This document shows positions 35,064 to 48,500 of a stretch of DNA of 64,000 bases, piece after piece. A program made the position numbers and the translations under genes. Position 1 is the first letter of the stretch, and the number at the start of each line of letters is the position of its first letter. Source of the stretch: Mycogone perniciosa. Taxonomy: Eukaryota > Ascomycota > Sordariomycetes > Hypocreales > Hypocreaceae. The stretch lies in the NCBI GenBank assembly GCA_025331125.1, contig JAOALB010000174.1:1-64000 (forward strand). Reading direction: 5' to 3'. The notes under the pieces are model-generated. The model ran no database searches. It was not told the origin of the DNA and worked only from the letters and a program-made list of their open reading frames with translations.

Positions 35064-37842
35064 GGCCTCTGCGCTGCTTATCGCTGCATTGAGTCGAGTA
35101 GATTCACTTGTAAACACTCATAATAAATTTTACCTTACTATAACCTAAAGATGTTGACGCTTAAACCACACCCATAAACTTTATATATTTTTCCTGCATT
35201 CTTATTTTTAAAGAAGTAAGTTGCTGGTAGTGCTTCTTTAACGAGCTTAGAATAAGGTTATGTAGAGTGGATTTACAGTCTACCGTTTCATAACTCGTGA
35301 CTTGGTCCCACATTTTGTAGAGGTACATACCCTACTATCAACTGCTCAGTAGTTATATTTATTAATAGCTTATTAAGTTCATACAGCATTATTTTATAAA
35401 AAACTGACATATCTTTTCACTAATTTTACCTATTGAATCGAAATTTCATATAGCTAAGTCTTATCGGAATTGGCCTTTTATATTTGATCTACATGTTTAC
35501 TTGATTGAATGTTATTTATTGTCAACTTGATTCATAGGAGTTACATTTACAGTACAAGAGACATTAAAATATAAAATAGACCCTTGCTCTTCTATATACT
35601 TTAACCCAAAATCTAGTCATTATATGTACCTCTAATCGCCGGGAGGTTTTTTAATTGGCTAAAAACTGGCCAACAGGTACCCGTTAATGGAAAATTCAGG
35701 GGGTCGACCGGTTTCATTCATGTATACTAACTAGTTGGGTAGTTTCTACGTCAATAGCAGTCTGTTTATTATGCTATGTTAGGAAATAATCTTTATCCAA
35801 GGGTTGCTTATAAAAGCTGCTTATACGGTATAGAACTTGACACATGCAATATGCGAGAATTCGGTGATGTGGCTGACAGAGACTCGTGTTGCTTTGAACG
35901 GGTTAAATACATACTAACCATAGCAGTACTGGAAGTTTTAATAGTACCAGGGCAGCTACGATAACTATATTTTGACTATAAGCATTTTCTCAAGAGGCAT
36001 AGTAGCCATACGCTTGGAAAAGATATTGAGTGATCTTTGCAACCGGTATTGTCTATCTTGATGGGGTGTCGAGGAGATATTTCTTGTTTATTTCGACGAT
36101 GCCACTTTGCTTTCAGGCGGGTGAAGACCTAAAGGCTTCTTTCGAGCTCATAACATCCATTGAGACCCCCGCTAAAGTAAACTGCCTAACTCCGAACTCT
36201 AAATGTGCAAAAAGAAATGTGATCTTTCATTGGCCTTACCTTTTCCACCCCTCACAGAGTATCAAGCTCTCACCCTACTCCATGATTCGGTCCAAGCATA
36301 CAATTCTTTGAGAGGATTAATATAATGGACTACATCTTAGTGGACTGGGTTCCCGGTACTCTTCTTTCCGGCGATAAGGTGGAAGTGGTTTTCTTCGAGG
36401 CCGCTAACCTGTTCCGCAAGGAAGACATGGGCTGACTTCGCATTGGAATTTGTTCTTGCATCACCGCAGAGTTGACATCATGATATCCACCGATTTGACT
36501 CCAAGGGCCGCGATAAATCAGGACCTCCTTATCCCAGCTGAAGAAATCATTGAAAGTGATGCTATCAACAGAAGAATTACCATCGCTCATTAGGGGAGGT
36601 AATCGTAAAACGCATACACTTTTCTATAAAATAGTTCATTTTTGAGGTGACAATAACGAAAGGATCCCTGCCAAGCCCCTATGTAGATTTGTAGAAGCGG
36701 GATGACTATCGAGGGTTCGGGATTCGTTTCTGTCGAGGTCCGTCTGAGCTTTCCAAAGTTCTATGAGGCATCAGACAGATATTCCGCATTCACGAGGTCA
36801 TGTCGGATAACGTCGGTCTAGTTGGAAATAATGGGAATTCATGGAATTGTTGGGAATGTGTGGAAATTGAAGCTGAAAAGCGATAATGCCATGCATATGC
36901 GAGCTGAAAAGCTTTACGCGTTGCCCCTATCTTCTAGGATAAAAAGGAAGCGATGGAATTAAAGGAAATGGGAGACAATGGTCAATTAAGCGTGTATGAA
37001 GATGCCCAACATTCCGTGTTGTTGTGATATGTTCAGACTGACTACTTCGTACGTAGGCGCGCTACGTAAGAGGTCAAGAGTCTCGATTTCTGTGATCGCA
37101 TCAAGATCACATTGGAGTAGTTTTTCAGGTAGACAACGCCTCCCCCTCAAAACTTGTGTTTTAAAAATATCATTGAATTGATTTCTCTCATACTGGTTTT
37201 ATTAAAATTTTGTCCGAATCCGTCACAGGGACCAACTATACCCCCTCTTGTCCAAGACACCTTCATGCCTTAATAGTTGGAAATGATCATTAATGCGGTC
37301 GCAGTCCGCTCATACTATGTAATATGAACAATTGAGTGGTAGCCTGATACACATCAAAATTTGGGGATCGAGAGCTTCGATGTTGGGGCTGTCTATCAAG
37401 GAATATCAATATTCGGGGAAAGTCATCTCCCCTCTCAGAAGCGAAAGGCCAGAGGTCAAAAGAACTGGTTCTCAATTTTACCTGAATTACGTCCGAAAAG
37501 TTGAAGTGGAGGAGTAAACAAGCCGGCTAGGACAAAAGACGTATTAAGCGGCACACCAGTAACAGTACAATGAAAGAGACGCAATATATCATAGAATGGG
37601 TCTGGGCCAACAAGTATTGTAATAACGGTAATTTTGTGAATGGGGGTACTGTTTCGATAGACGCCATGGAGGAAACAAGTGTCTACTATATAATGTAAGA
37701 TTAAATAGCCATGCATAGGTTTGTGTTCTAGAGGAACGCCACAACGGATATCGCCAAATAGCTAGTACAGGATGGAATTCCCTGTGTCTTTGCTTGAAGA
37801 ATTTCCAGAGATATAAAAAGCGGACACTGATGTCGGTCGCTA
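35064..37842. other. Intergenic region, no supported gene
   Basis: 2.8 kb of mixed composition to the right of the retrotransposon complex. The frame at 36330-36590 (minus, 86 codons, ITFNDFFSWDKEVLIYRGPW) has an acceptable start and balanced codons, but no recognisable domain or partner exon. The frames at 36030-36311, 37456-37716 and 37589-37930 are equally unsupported. I see no RNA gene. Confidence 0.45.
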
Positions 37843-39004
37843 CTATACAAATACGTTGCCTAAATCTCCGATAGGAAGGCATAGTGGCGAGTCTGCAGAC
37901 TGAAGCATAAGTGCTGAGAACAGGTACCACCCGGAACCTACAACCACTAAACCTGCTGCACCAGCTGCCTGGATAAAAGTTGACAGTTCAGTAAACTAAA
38001 TCATCTATGAAACTTAAAATAGAGGGAGATGTGGCTCACTTACTGTCTGTACTCTTTTTGCGAGAGCTTCTTGTCCCTCGGCTTGTGTCCAGTACGAGCC
38101 ACATAACAGGGAATACTGGATTACGAGGAATAGAAAACATATAAGGTCAGGAACATTTGTTCTGAGCGAGGATAGCATGCTAATAAGTGAGAAGAGAGCC
38201 ATGCAGAGAAAAAACCAGGCTATGAAAGTCATGTGAGCACGCTATTATCCCGGATACAAGAGGGAATTCGTGAAATACTAACCGAAACTGGATAGGAACC
38301 CGGGATCAGTGAGGCCTTGATACGGATTTCTCACTGGATCCTCTGCATACGCCGCCCAGGAGCCGAATCCAGGAGCCAAAGTTGCGCCCATGGTAAGCCA
38401 GAAACCACCTATAATACAGTCGATTAGTACTTTCTCAAATCATGCTCAAGTAGAGAAGGGTAGCAACAGTCCTCAAGCAAGAGGGACATCAGGGATACTG
38501 TATCAAATCCACATGAGACTATGCAAGGCACAGTGTGCCCAGAGAAGAACTCCAGCACACCAGCAATAACCATAAGCAAACCTCCAATAAAGAAATATGT
38601 GCCGCTATAGACGTTTAATGCAAGCCACGGGTTAATCTTCTTTGACAACAAGATTCAATTGAGGGGAGTTAGAACATACGTGGTAGCAGCACCTCCTCCA
38701 CCTGAGCCTCTCCAGCCAAGCAGGTCAAATGAAACGCAGGTTAGACTCATACAGAGACCTAATAGTGTTCTGGGTATCCGTTAACAATTATTCAATGCCC
38801 TTGGTTGAAGTACTAAGCCATCTTAGATAGAGGATTAAAGACTTACAAGGGAGGAGCTGGATTTCCCCATTGCTGCTTTGGATTAAGTGTTCTTGTAAGA
38901 TTATTTGATTGAGCAACAGATATCGAAATGCTATTCTTTCGAATAGAGTTAGCCTCTAAGTTCTGGTGTTTAGAACTTTTAATGGAGACTTTGTCATTAT
39001 CCAT
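37843..39004 (-). CDS. GPR1/FUN34/YaaH family acetate (ammonium) transporter
   Basis: Six exons (39004-38847, 38769-38680, 38604-38513, 38408-38283, 38219-38044, 37968-37843) join in phase through five GT-AG introns of 63-104 nt and give exactly 255 residues. The N-terminal 50 residues are polar. The NPAPP entry motif, written NPxPxGL in the family, leads into six hydrophobic segments: LLGLCMSLTCVSFDLLGWRG, TYFFIGGLLMVIAGVLEFF, FWLTMGATLAP, WFFLCMALFSLISMLSSLRTN, CFLFLVIQYSLLCGSYW, and AAGLVVVGSGWYLFSALML. The SLRTN and GSYW...AEGQEALA blocks are diagnostic. The family moves acetate or related monocarboxylates across the plasma membrane. All introns keep family alignment, so this is a good gene model. 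Intron 3 contains a perfect tactaat branch site. Confidence 0.88.
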
Positions 39005-39575
39005 AATGAACGATATAAAGAATCGCCACCACTCCCTTAGTAATGAAGACGCTCAGATAGTGAGAGAAAGGTTAAGGGGGAAAGAATAGCCAACTGGCCC
39101 CTCTGGTGCACTTATACCAGCTCTTTCCCTGTGGTGTAATAACCCTAACTAACCGGTAGCCCTTAGTACATATGTCGATTATTATTACTATCTCGCTTGG
39201 CTCTGAAGAACTGATAAGATGATGCTAGTCTGGAAGATACACTCAAGGAATTTATCTAACACTCCATGATGCTTTGATAGTGGCTTGCTCTTATCAGCTC
39301 TCATCGTCAAGTATACCATATGTACGTAGGATTGGAAGGATTGGTAGGATTGGTAGGATTCGACAACACGAACCTAGCGCCGCTTCCTACGAGTACAAAT
39401 GCAAAAAGTGTCCGCAGTAGTAAAGATACACGCAGTAATTTCCCGTTTGGTAGTGAAGAGATTATCTTATCGATGGATGCTCTCTAATCTAAGATAGGAG
39501 GTTGATAAAGATAAAGAAGACAATCCATCTAGGTATACGCCGATTGGCGTACGCTATCTAACCTATTTACCTACT

Positions 39576-39662
39576 TGTAATGAACCGTTATAGCATCACT
39601 CCAACAGGCCGAAGTATGAGGCAAATAATCGCTTGTGTAGCAATCAATGTGACAATATGAAC
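39576..39662 (+). repeat. Second copy of the dispersed 90-bp repeat
   Basis: Aligns with 10749-10838 (taatgaaccgttat, ccaacaggc, aataatcgc, tgtagcaat, gaactg). It lies 280 bp upstream of the cyanamide hydratase start. The following 250 bp contain a TATA-like gtatatataag, so part of a solo LTR may supply the promoter region of that gene. Confidence 0.55.
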
Positions 39663-39937
39663 TGTTATCATGCTGGAACAAAACTGAACTGAACCTACCT
39701 GATAACTATCTGTATGATGAACATCTGTTGTTGATGTTAGTACGCCACGCAATCTTTGAAAGGAGATACCTCCTTTAGTAATAGCGCTTGAATACAAACT
39801 TGGATAATTACGATAACATAACCGAATTACAGTATATATAAGATTGTCCTTTTCCGCTCTGAATTCACAACTCGCTATCCTCCAAACAATCATTACGTCC
39901 ATAAACACCCTTACAGTGTCTCATACGCGCATCTACA

Positions 39938-40786
39938 ATGGCTCTTTCAAAAGAACAACAAATCAAGGAGTATGGCTGGACTGCCTTGTCCTGTGACCCT
40001 GCGCAATGGGGTGGAATTGCGAAACATAACAATCCACCAGTACCACAACTTTGTGCCGATGTTCCTCTTCCCAATACTCCACTTGTTCAAGCAGCCATGG
40101 AATATGTTAAAAGGGAGCTTCCTGAGCATACTTACAATCACGGTATGCGGGTTTTTTATTATGGTATGACAGCTGAACAGGAAACAGGAGTCAAGTTCCT
40201 TTCAATCTTAATAACATATCGATAGGAATGGCAATTGCAACGCAACAGTTTCCTGAGTGGCAGTTTAGTCCAGAAACATGGCTATTGACTTGTCTCTTCC
40301 ATGATATTGGTACTATCGATAAGCATACTCATGGCACGTTCATGTCCTTTGAGTTTTATGGTGGTATTCTGGCTCTTAATACTCTAAAGGAGTATGACTG
40401 CCCTGTGCCACAGGCTGAGAGCGTTGCGGAAGCCATTATTAGGCACCAAGATCCAGTTGAAGTTGGAACAATCAGCACAATTGGACTCTTAGTACAGCTT
40501 GCAACCCAATACGGTATGTTTCTTTCATACACTCTCAAGCTTGCCGAAATCAGCGCTAATCTCAAATACAGATAATATGGGGTATCGGTCGGATTATGTG
40601 CATCCTGATACTATCAAGGATGTGACGGCGCGCTATCCTCGTCGTAACTGGTCTAAATGCTTCTCTAGCAAGATCCGTGAGGAGGTAAAGGTTAAGCCTT
40701 GGTGTCATACAACTGCATCGGAGGAGAAGTTCCCACATGACGTCGAACACAATACGTTGATGGAGCCATACGATTCTTTGGTGTGA
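39938..40786 (+). CDS. Cyanamide hydratase (HD-domain urea hydro-lyase)
   Basis: Three exons (39938-40163, 40226-40513, 40572-40786) with introns of 62 and 58 nt give 242 residues, the usual size of fungal cyanamide hydratases. The N-terminus (MALSKEQQIKEYGWTAL) and the metal-binding HD signature are clear: His in YNHGMRVFYYG, His-Asp in LFHDIGT, and His in IIRHQD. The C-terminal block YRSDYVHPDTIKDVTARYPR completes the fold. The enzyme hydrates cyanamide to urea and detoxifies it or lets it serve as nitrogen source. Exon joins keep frame and restore motif spacing. The gene is unlinked in function to its neighbours as far as can be seen. Confidence 0.9.
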
Positions 40787-41746
40787 GAGAGGCATGTACC
40801 ATGGTTAGACTCACAATTCATTTCATGTTCAACAAGATTTTTCACAGTACCCCCCCGTCCGTGAGGTTTCTCGCGGTCTTCAAATGAAGGTCGATTGACA
40901 AGCTGTGATAAGGACTGTTTTGTACTGAGTAGAGTGCTTCCCGGAACCTACGATAGCAATTGGTGTTAGATGATAAGTAATACGAAGTAGAGTACGGAGT
41001 ATGGTTGGATAATTTATCCTAGACTGCCAAAAGAAGATTTACGAAGAGCAGAAAGGGTGGGTAACTGGTTGCAGGGAGTTGGACAGTACGATATTCATCT
41101 CGGGCTCACATTATTGCGTTGAATTGAGTCTACAACTTAGTCGAAGGGGCCAAAAGAGATGGATTTATAGCAGCTGCTATAAGACTATTAATATGAGGAC
41201 TACAGACTATCCAGCCTCATTATGAGGCAAGTGTACTCCGTACAGTGCACAACACTGAACACACTTCATTCTGACTGGCTCTGTGATATGCAAAGTGCAG
41301 ATAAAGAGGAATGAAAGGAAGGAAAGAAGGGAAAGGATGGTACACGATTTATGTGTATCACTCTGATTCTAGCTTAAGGGGGGCTAGCTTGGCCGCTCAA
41401 GCTAGACTTAAGCTAAATTAACTAAATTAAGTAATATATAGGCCTAGCTAAACTAAGTTATAATCCACAGTTATCCTGGGGCTATCCTTAAGCTATATAA
41501 AAGTATAAAAAAGGGTTCTGAGCGGAGGTGCAATAAAATAAAGTAAAATTTATAAGGCTTAAAATGTAATAAAAAAGTAAACTTGAATTAATTAAGTTAA
41601 CCCTTTAGTTAAAATGCTTGGCCTGAATTAACCTAGTTAGGATTAGAGTATTTAGCGTTAACTAACATAAGCCTCGGTTACATTGTTATTGAGGAAAGTG
41701 AGTGAGACAGGAGTACGGAGTACTACCAAGTACTCCGTACTTTGTA
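40787..41746. other. Intergenic region, palindromic gtactccgtac motifs
   Basis: No coding frame. The motif gtacggagtac/gtactccgtac occurs at 40992, 41233, 41712 and 41729, the last two as an inverted pair next to the inverted-repeat element. 41400-41690 is AT-rich. Confidence 0.5.
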
Positions 41747-42273
41747 GGGGGTCTCAAAAACGACCATCCCCGCCCTAGTCCACAAGGACGGGGGGACGGT
41801 GAGTAGCAAAGTACGTTTTGGTTCGCCCCCAAAAAAGTCACTTCGGGTTACTATATAATTCCCATATAAATAAAAGTAGACATGTTTTGTCTGCATAACA
41901 CCAAGATTACAACAATTACTACTCCGGATAGCTTCAATATATTACAGCATTTCCAAAACTCAACTGTTTTGTATTAAACCTTGACGATGGCTTCTTTACA
42001 GACTCCTCTATCTATATCCCAAAAATTCTCAATTCAAAGGTTGTTCTGGTGCAGGAGTGTGCATTATAATAATTTTTGTCGTTGACGATGTCGTGTGTAT
42101 GTAAATATTGAACTTTATGTAGATAAAGAGTCTACTTGTGCTATTATATAAATTGGCTGGGCTTCCATGTACTTCTTTTTTGCGAACCAAAGCATACTTT
42201 GCTACTCAGTGTCCCCCCCGTCCTAATCCATTGGGACGGGAATAGTTACGAAGTAGTCGTTTTTGAGACCCCC
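41747..42273. mobile_element. Non-autonomous inverted-repeat element (MITE-like), 527 bp
   Basis: The left arm 41747-41826 starts gggggtctcaaaaacgac. It matches, with moderate divergence, the reverse complement of the right arm 42182-42273, which ends gtcgtttttgagaccccc. Both arms contain a GC-rich stem (ccgcccta/ggacgggg type) followed by gagtagcaaagta and ggttcg. The interior has no coding frame. Flanks read ...tttgta and ttggta..., so no clean target duplication can be claimed. The superfamily is not assigned. Confidence 0.75.
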
Positions 42274-42500
42274 TTGGTACTCGTATATGAGAGATATGAA
42301 TGTACTTCGTAAGGCAGCCACGATAACTGTGTGGATCTCCAAAGGAACCTACCCTGCAAAATTCCAAATCATAGTCTTTATCTAGCGAAATAAATATATA
42401 GATCTATATGGACTCTAGCAACTGCTTATTTCCCCTTCAATAAAGCGATGTGCCCTTATAGCCCCGTTTATAGACGAAACTGGTGCATTCGGCCTGTTGG
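42274..42500. other. Short intergenic region before the NRPS 3' end
   Basis: AT-rich with no coding signal. Confidence 0.4.
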
Positions 42501-45500
42501 CTATGCGACGCGGAGATCGTGCAAAAGGCCAACCGCCATATCTTTAGGCACGAGATCAAGTGCATAGCTGAGGTTCACCTCCAACCATCCTGGCTCTTGA
42601 GTCGCCGCAATCGTGATTTCCGTCATCATGTAGAAACCTTCCACAGGCGTAACGAACGCAGGCTTATACTCGGTTTCTCCGAGCATGAAGCCAGACTCCT
42701 GAGCTCGTTGGTGATTGATCAGCGATGTAAAACGGGTCCATTCCACGCAACTCTCGACAATACGCTGGGTGGCTATTGTCTCGTGTCGAATGCTCTCTAT
42801 TTGCTGGTTTCGGATGTGATCCAGCAGCTCAGAGATGGTCGCGTCGGGAGGCACGACAAAGTGAAAAGGCAGTGCCGTAACGCAACAGCCGTACGCGCCC
42901 GCGACGGCGGGACCACGGCGTTACGACCTGTACTCGACTCGGAAAAGACTACATCCAAGAGCCCAGAGTGCTCTGCAAGGACTATTCCCCATGCTGCTTG
43001 CACGATCAGGGCTGGCATCATTGCCGATGCAAGTGAGGAGGGTAGCACTAGCGTCTCTTTTGGTAGTGCAGATGCCTTTAGTTCCGTTTGCGTGTGATCC
43101 TCCTAGTTGTGGCATCACCGATCCACGCAAAAGTTCGCGCCAGTACAAGAGTGACGGGTCGTTGATGCGGGCATGAAGGTCGCACAGGTAGCTGGTGAAC
43201 GGGGGATGTGACTGAAGGGCAGTCCCACGATAGATGACCATGAGGCTGTCCCAGATCAGAGGGAGGGAATGCGCGTCATAGAGTGCATGCGACATCCGGA
43301 ACAGTATCCTATGGTCTTTGCTCCGGTCCGTGGTGATGATTGCAATATCGATGGGGGGCTTTCCTTGCTCCAGGTTTCCAAAGGTCTCTTCCTCCATGAA
43401 TCTTTTCGTGAATGTATCAATGCTTTCATTGGTGTGATAGACCCGTATCTTCGGATCGTATGCACTGAGCACAACTTGCCAAAATTGACCGCTATCCTGC
43501 ACAAATGCTGTTCGGAGCGTTTCGACGTGGTCGATCAGCGTCAAACAAGCACCTTTCAACTTATCAATGTCATAATGGCCTTCGCCGTCAATAGCTATGT
43601 AATTCAAGTCCATGCGCGTGTGCGAGAGCATTCCAGTAACACTTAGAGCTTGAAAGTCCGCCACCGGTGTGACGTCAAGTACTGTGGCTTCAGAGGTCTG
43701 TATCCATGGGAGGCTGGCGATTGTTTCCAAGAGCGTGCTTCTGCGTCGGCCATCCAAGTGTGAGAAGCGCTGGTAATGACCGAGTCTTGAGGCGGCCGAC
43801 GAGGACTTGCTGGCCGCAGATGCCATTTGTTCAAGCACCGGGCTTTGGAAGATGTCTGCCACTGTAAGCTGCAAACCAGCTTCTCTGGCCAGGGCGGTCA
43901 ATCTCATAGCCACGACCGAGTCACGACCGAGATCGAACAAATTGTCGTCTCCCCCGATGAGCTTTTCATCGAGTGACAGGACGGTGGACCACAACCGCCG
44001 CAAGAGTACCTCTGTCTCGGTCACCACCGACTTGAGAGAGGCATGACTGAACAGATGACGGTTTCAATCATCGATGCCCAGGGCGGCAAAGACGGCACGG
44101 AGAGCCAGCCGATCCAGCTTGCTCGATGGGTTCAGCGGCAAACGTGTGACTGGGAGGAAGATCTGTGGGATCATATACGACGGAAGGACGGTCCGCAAAT
44201 CTGTGCGAAGCTGTTCGAGCATCGACCGCAGCGCGAACGAAGTTTCCGCCACCTGGATTGGTACATCATTTGGCTTTTCGATGGCGGTCGTCTTGAGTTC
44301 AAGGGCTGCAACCAACACGCGATCACTTCGTCCGTGAGCCAGTGTGATGTAATCGACGGCCGCTTTACGGACGTCGGGCATTAGTCGCACGATCCAGCTC
44401 TCGATTTCGCCAATCTCGACGCGCTGGCCATGGATTTTCACCTGGGTGTCTCGTCGACCAAGCATCGTGAGTGATTGGTCAGGGTTTTGACGGACAAGGT
44501 CTCCGGAACGATAGAGACGCTGATTGCGTGCCGACGGGAAGCCCTCCACCCAGCGGGGGTTCATCACAAAGGCCTGGGCCGTCTTATCGGGCTCGTTGAT
44601 GTACCCACGGCCCAACTGGGGACCTTGGACCAGAAGCTCCCCTGGAACCCCGATTGGACATAGTCGGTTGAAGTCCGTTGGCGAAACCACCCAAAAGCAA
44701 CATGCTACGGGTAGACCCACATTGGGTGCGTCTCGGCGTTCTACAAGGGGCCGGCTGCAAGCCACAAGGATGGAGCATTCGGAGGGACCGTATGAGTTGA
44801 TGATTTTCGAAGACTTACCCCAGAGATCGATGACGTTGGGGTCGAGGGGTTCACCTCCTACCACGAGCGTGTCGATTGGAGGGACTTCCTGCGGGCGAAG
44901 CAACGCCGCGACCGTGGGTGTCAAACTGAGGAAGTTCACTCGCAAATCCCAGACTGCTTGCGCGAGGTTGCTGACGCGATCATGCTCAGAAGGTTCGCAT
45001 ACACAGCCTCCTTGAAAGAGAGTAGCGAAAACGTCCGAGATGCTGTTGTCGAATGTGAACGCGGCAAACTGTAGTGCTCGCGAGTGTGCTGTCAGGCCGA
45101 GCATACGGCTGTGTTTGATCAAGCTGCTGGCGAGAGCCCCGTGCTCCAAGATAGATCCCTTGGGAGTACCTGTACTTCCAGAAGTGAAGACCACCCAGGC
45201 CACATTGTCAGCAGTGACAGTTGAACAGGGGGGTCCTGAAACCTGCGGCGATAGGCCGCTCATCAAATGATCATCAATGACGATGGTTCGCACACCAAGC
45301 GAACTGAGCCGGCTCGCTTGCTCACTGTCGGCGAGGATGAATCTTGCTCTCGTGTTCTCTACGATGGTGTGAATGCGGACGAGCGGATGCTGGATGCCCA
45401 ACGGGACCACGCCCGCGCCAGCTTGCAAGATGGCAACAAAGGCAACTATGGCCCACTTGGACTTGGACATGCACACTCCGACCAGTGCTTCGGGTCCAAC

Positions 45501-48500
45501 TCCGCTGTCGAGATGCCGGAGGTGATGCGCCAGGCGGGAGGCCGTATGGACCAATTCTCTATATGTCAAATTGCCGTCCCAGGCACATACGGCTGGCGCG
45601 TCTGGTTGTCGAGCGCTTACGTCACCCAAAACCTCGTGCATACACTGGTTCGTACGCTCCGGAATTCTCTCGTTCCATGAAAGAATTTGAGCTTTGTCCT
45701 GCGGGCTGATCAGGTCGAGGTCGCTCACTAGACGGTTCTCATCGTTTCCAAACTGGGCAAGCTGCTGGAAGATGTTCTCGAATTGTTCAAGAACACGGCG
45801 GACCTGCAACATGCTGATTGCCGCTTCATCGAACCATACATCCACGTTGACCTGCTTGTCCGTGATCATCGTGCACTCGATGTTGAATGCATATCCCTGG
45901 ATAGCGTCATCACTCCTGTTTTCCCTCTCAACACTCAACAGTTCCTCCGTTGCTGAGCGCTTCCCATCGTCGCTCTCGATGGCGGCTTGCACTGTGAACA
46001 AGTGTGCTGGGGTGAAAAGGCCGTCACCGAGGTCAGGAACATGGCGTCTGATGTTTTGCAAGCCTGTATGTTCATATGGAATCATCTCTACGGCGTCTTG
46101 CTGAACTCGCAATAAGAATGTCTGAATTGAGTCGCTCGGCAGAATCTGTATGCGCACAGGGACGGTGGCGACGGTCGGAGCAAGACTATCCTCGATGCCC
46201 TCAACAGGCGCCTGTCGTCCAGACAAGGCCACCATGATCAGTGCTTCATTCTCATCTGTACCGGCGTACGCAGCGAGTAAAATTGCCCACGCCGCACGAA
46301 GGATGTTGGACGTCGTTACTGAGGCGGGCGAGTCATGGCCGCTGTGTTGGGTGATGTGGCATCTTGCATGCTGCGTTGACTGAGGTAGATACGATGGATC
46401 GACCGGCAACTCTGGGAACTTGATCACGTTTACATGCCCCAAATGCTTCCGCCAAAACGACCGCGTCGCGTTCTCGTCTCGAGCAACCAAGTAACGTATG
46501 AAGCGTGACATGGGCACTGGCTGTGGGACAGGCTCATTCCGCCCTAGACGCGCTAGCATGTCCATGGTTTTGATTATGCTCCAGCCATCGTATATGCTGT
46601 GGTGCATGGTCCACACAAAGTGCTTCTTCTCACTTCCAGGAGCCTCGATAATGGATATGCGGTAAAGTCTGCTCCCGTACGTCATGGGGACGCAGTGATC
46701 CTCTTCCAGATAGGCCTGAAGAGATGACGAAGATTGCCAATGCACTGGCTCTTGGACCACAACTTGAACAGCCCCTGTTTCCCACGGTACAATACGCGTA
46801 CGTAAGATGGCCAGAGACTTCCACAGCCTTTCCCAGATAGCCTTGAAGAAAGCAACGTCTCCATTGAGGCGGAAGACTCGCTGGAGGACATATTTGTCCG
46901 GTCGTTGCGTTGTGATGGCCATTAAACCCTCTTGTAGAGGAGAACAGGGGTAAACGTCTTCAATATCCTCAGCTGCCACATTACACTGATCTGCTAGAGC
47001 GACGATCTGACCTGGTCGAATGGGAGAAGGCCCAAGGCTGAGCGTAAAAGGCGCCCCGTCGGCCACAGCAGCTGGCATAGACATTTCGAGTTCCGCGACA
47101 CGTGCAAGGTCGGAGAGGCGTGGGTTCTGGAAGATCTTGGCCACCGTGAGAGAGATTTGAGGTTGAGCCTGCCGTGCGGCTGCAACCAGCTTCATGGCGC
47201 CGATAGAGTCACCTCCGATCTGGAAGAAGTCGTCTTCACTGCCAATGGCTTCTGGTGGCGTTTGAAGGATGGTGGCCCAGAGACCTTGCAACAACCGCTC
47301 TATCGGAGACGAAGGGGAGTTCTTGGATGTGATAGAGGTGGTGGCTAGGAAAGCATTGAGCTTGGTCTCGCCAGATTGCAGAGGGCGCGACGAACTGTCG
47401 GTCGGTCGACTTTGCCGGCAGAGCTCAGTGGGATTTTCCAAAATGGCACGATGACACTTGGGACCATGTGGGATGGTAGGACGGTGAGTAGGGAGCGCCG
47501 AAGCTGATTAAGTTGAAGCAATATTGATGGATGCGGCGAAGCAACACCGTGCTCCCTAGACACAGCGCTGTTAGCTTCGACCGCGGCGATTATCCGCGGC
47601 TCGCTGCTCTTATCGAAGGGCGTGATGAGACCGACATACACCACCCGGACCAAATCTGGATTCAGTCGGAGAATCCAATTCTCAACCTCACTGGTTTCCA
47701 CACGTTGCCCGCGGACCTTGACCTGATCATCGCGGCGACCGATAAATGTAAGGGATCCATCTTGGCTCTGCCGGACGATGTCTCCGGTTCGGTACATGCG
47801 GCAGCCTGTCTGCGAACCAAGCTGGCGCACAAAGGCCGGGTCGACCACAAAGCTCGCGGCAGTCGAATTCGCATCATGGAGATATCCAGTAGCCACGAGC
47901 GGGCCTTCAACTAGCAGCTCTCCCGGCATACCCACTGGACACAAGTAGTTGAAATCATCCGGCTGTGTGACCCAAAAGGCCACCCCAAGTGGGTAGCCGA
48001 TGATGGGTGCTTCATGCCTTCTTATCAGCGGACGACTCACAGCGACGTTGATTGTGCATTCCGTCGGCCCATACGCGTTAATGACTTGCGCAGAGCCACA
48101 CTCAAGCCAAGGCTCCACATCTGCCGGTTTCAGTGCTTCGCCTACGAATATGAGAGTACGGAGCGAGGGCAGCTGCTCAGGGTTCAACATACGGGCAACT
48201 GTTGGCGTTAGCAAAGCAGATGTGACCCGGAATTCGCACATGAATTTCTCGAGGTTGTTCAATCGATCATGCTCTGATGGTACACACACACAGCCACCGC
48301 TGTACAGGACGCTGAGGACCTCATGGTTGGCCGGATCAAAGGTGAAAGCAGTAAATTGGCTGGCGCGTGTATGAGGTCCGTATCTCAAGTGTGGCGTTTC
48401 CACCTAGGCCTTCATGCTCGTACAAAGCGACCCATGGTCCACCATGACACCCTTGGGCATACCGGTACTTCCAGATGTATGCATGATGAAGGCAATGTTG

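Noticed and set aside
41747..42273. Target-site duplication TA or TTG(G)TA for the inverted-repeat element
   Set aside because: The two flanks are similar but not identical, so no duplication can be claimed from one copy.
42483..43097. 204-codon plus-strand frame opposite the NRPS 3' end
   Set aside because: The minus-strand frames align with a condensation domain. The plus frame is a shadow.
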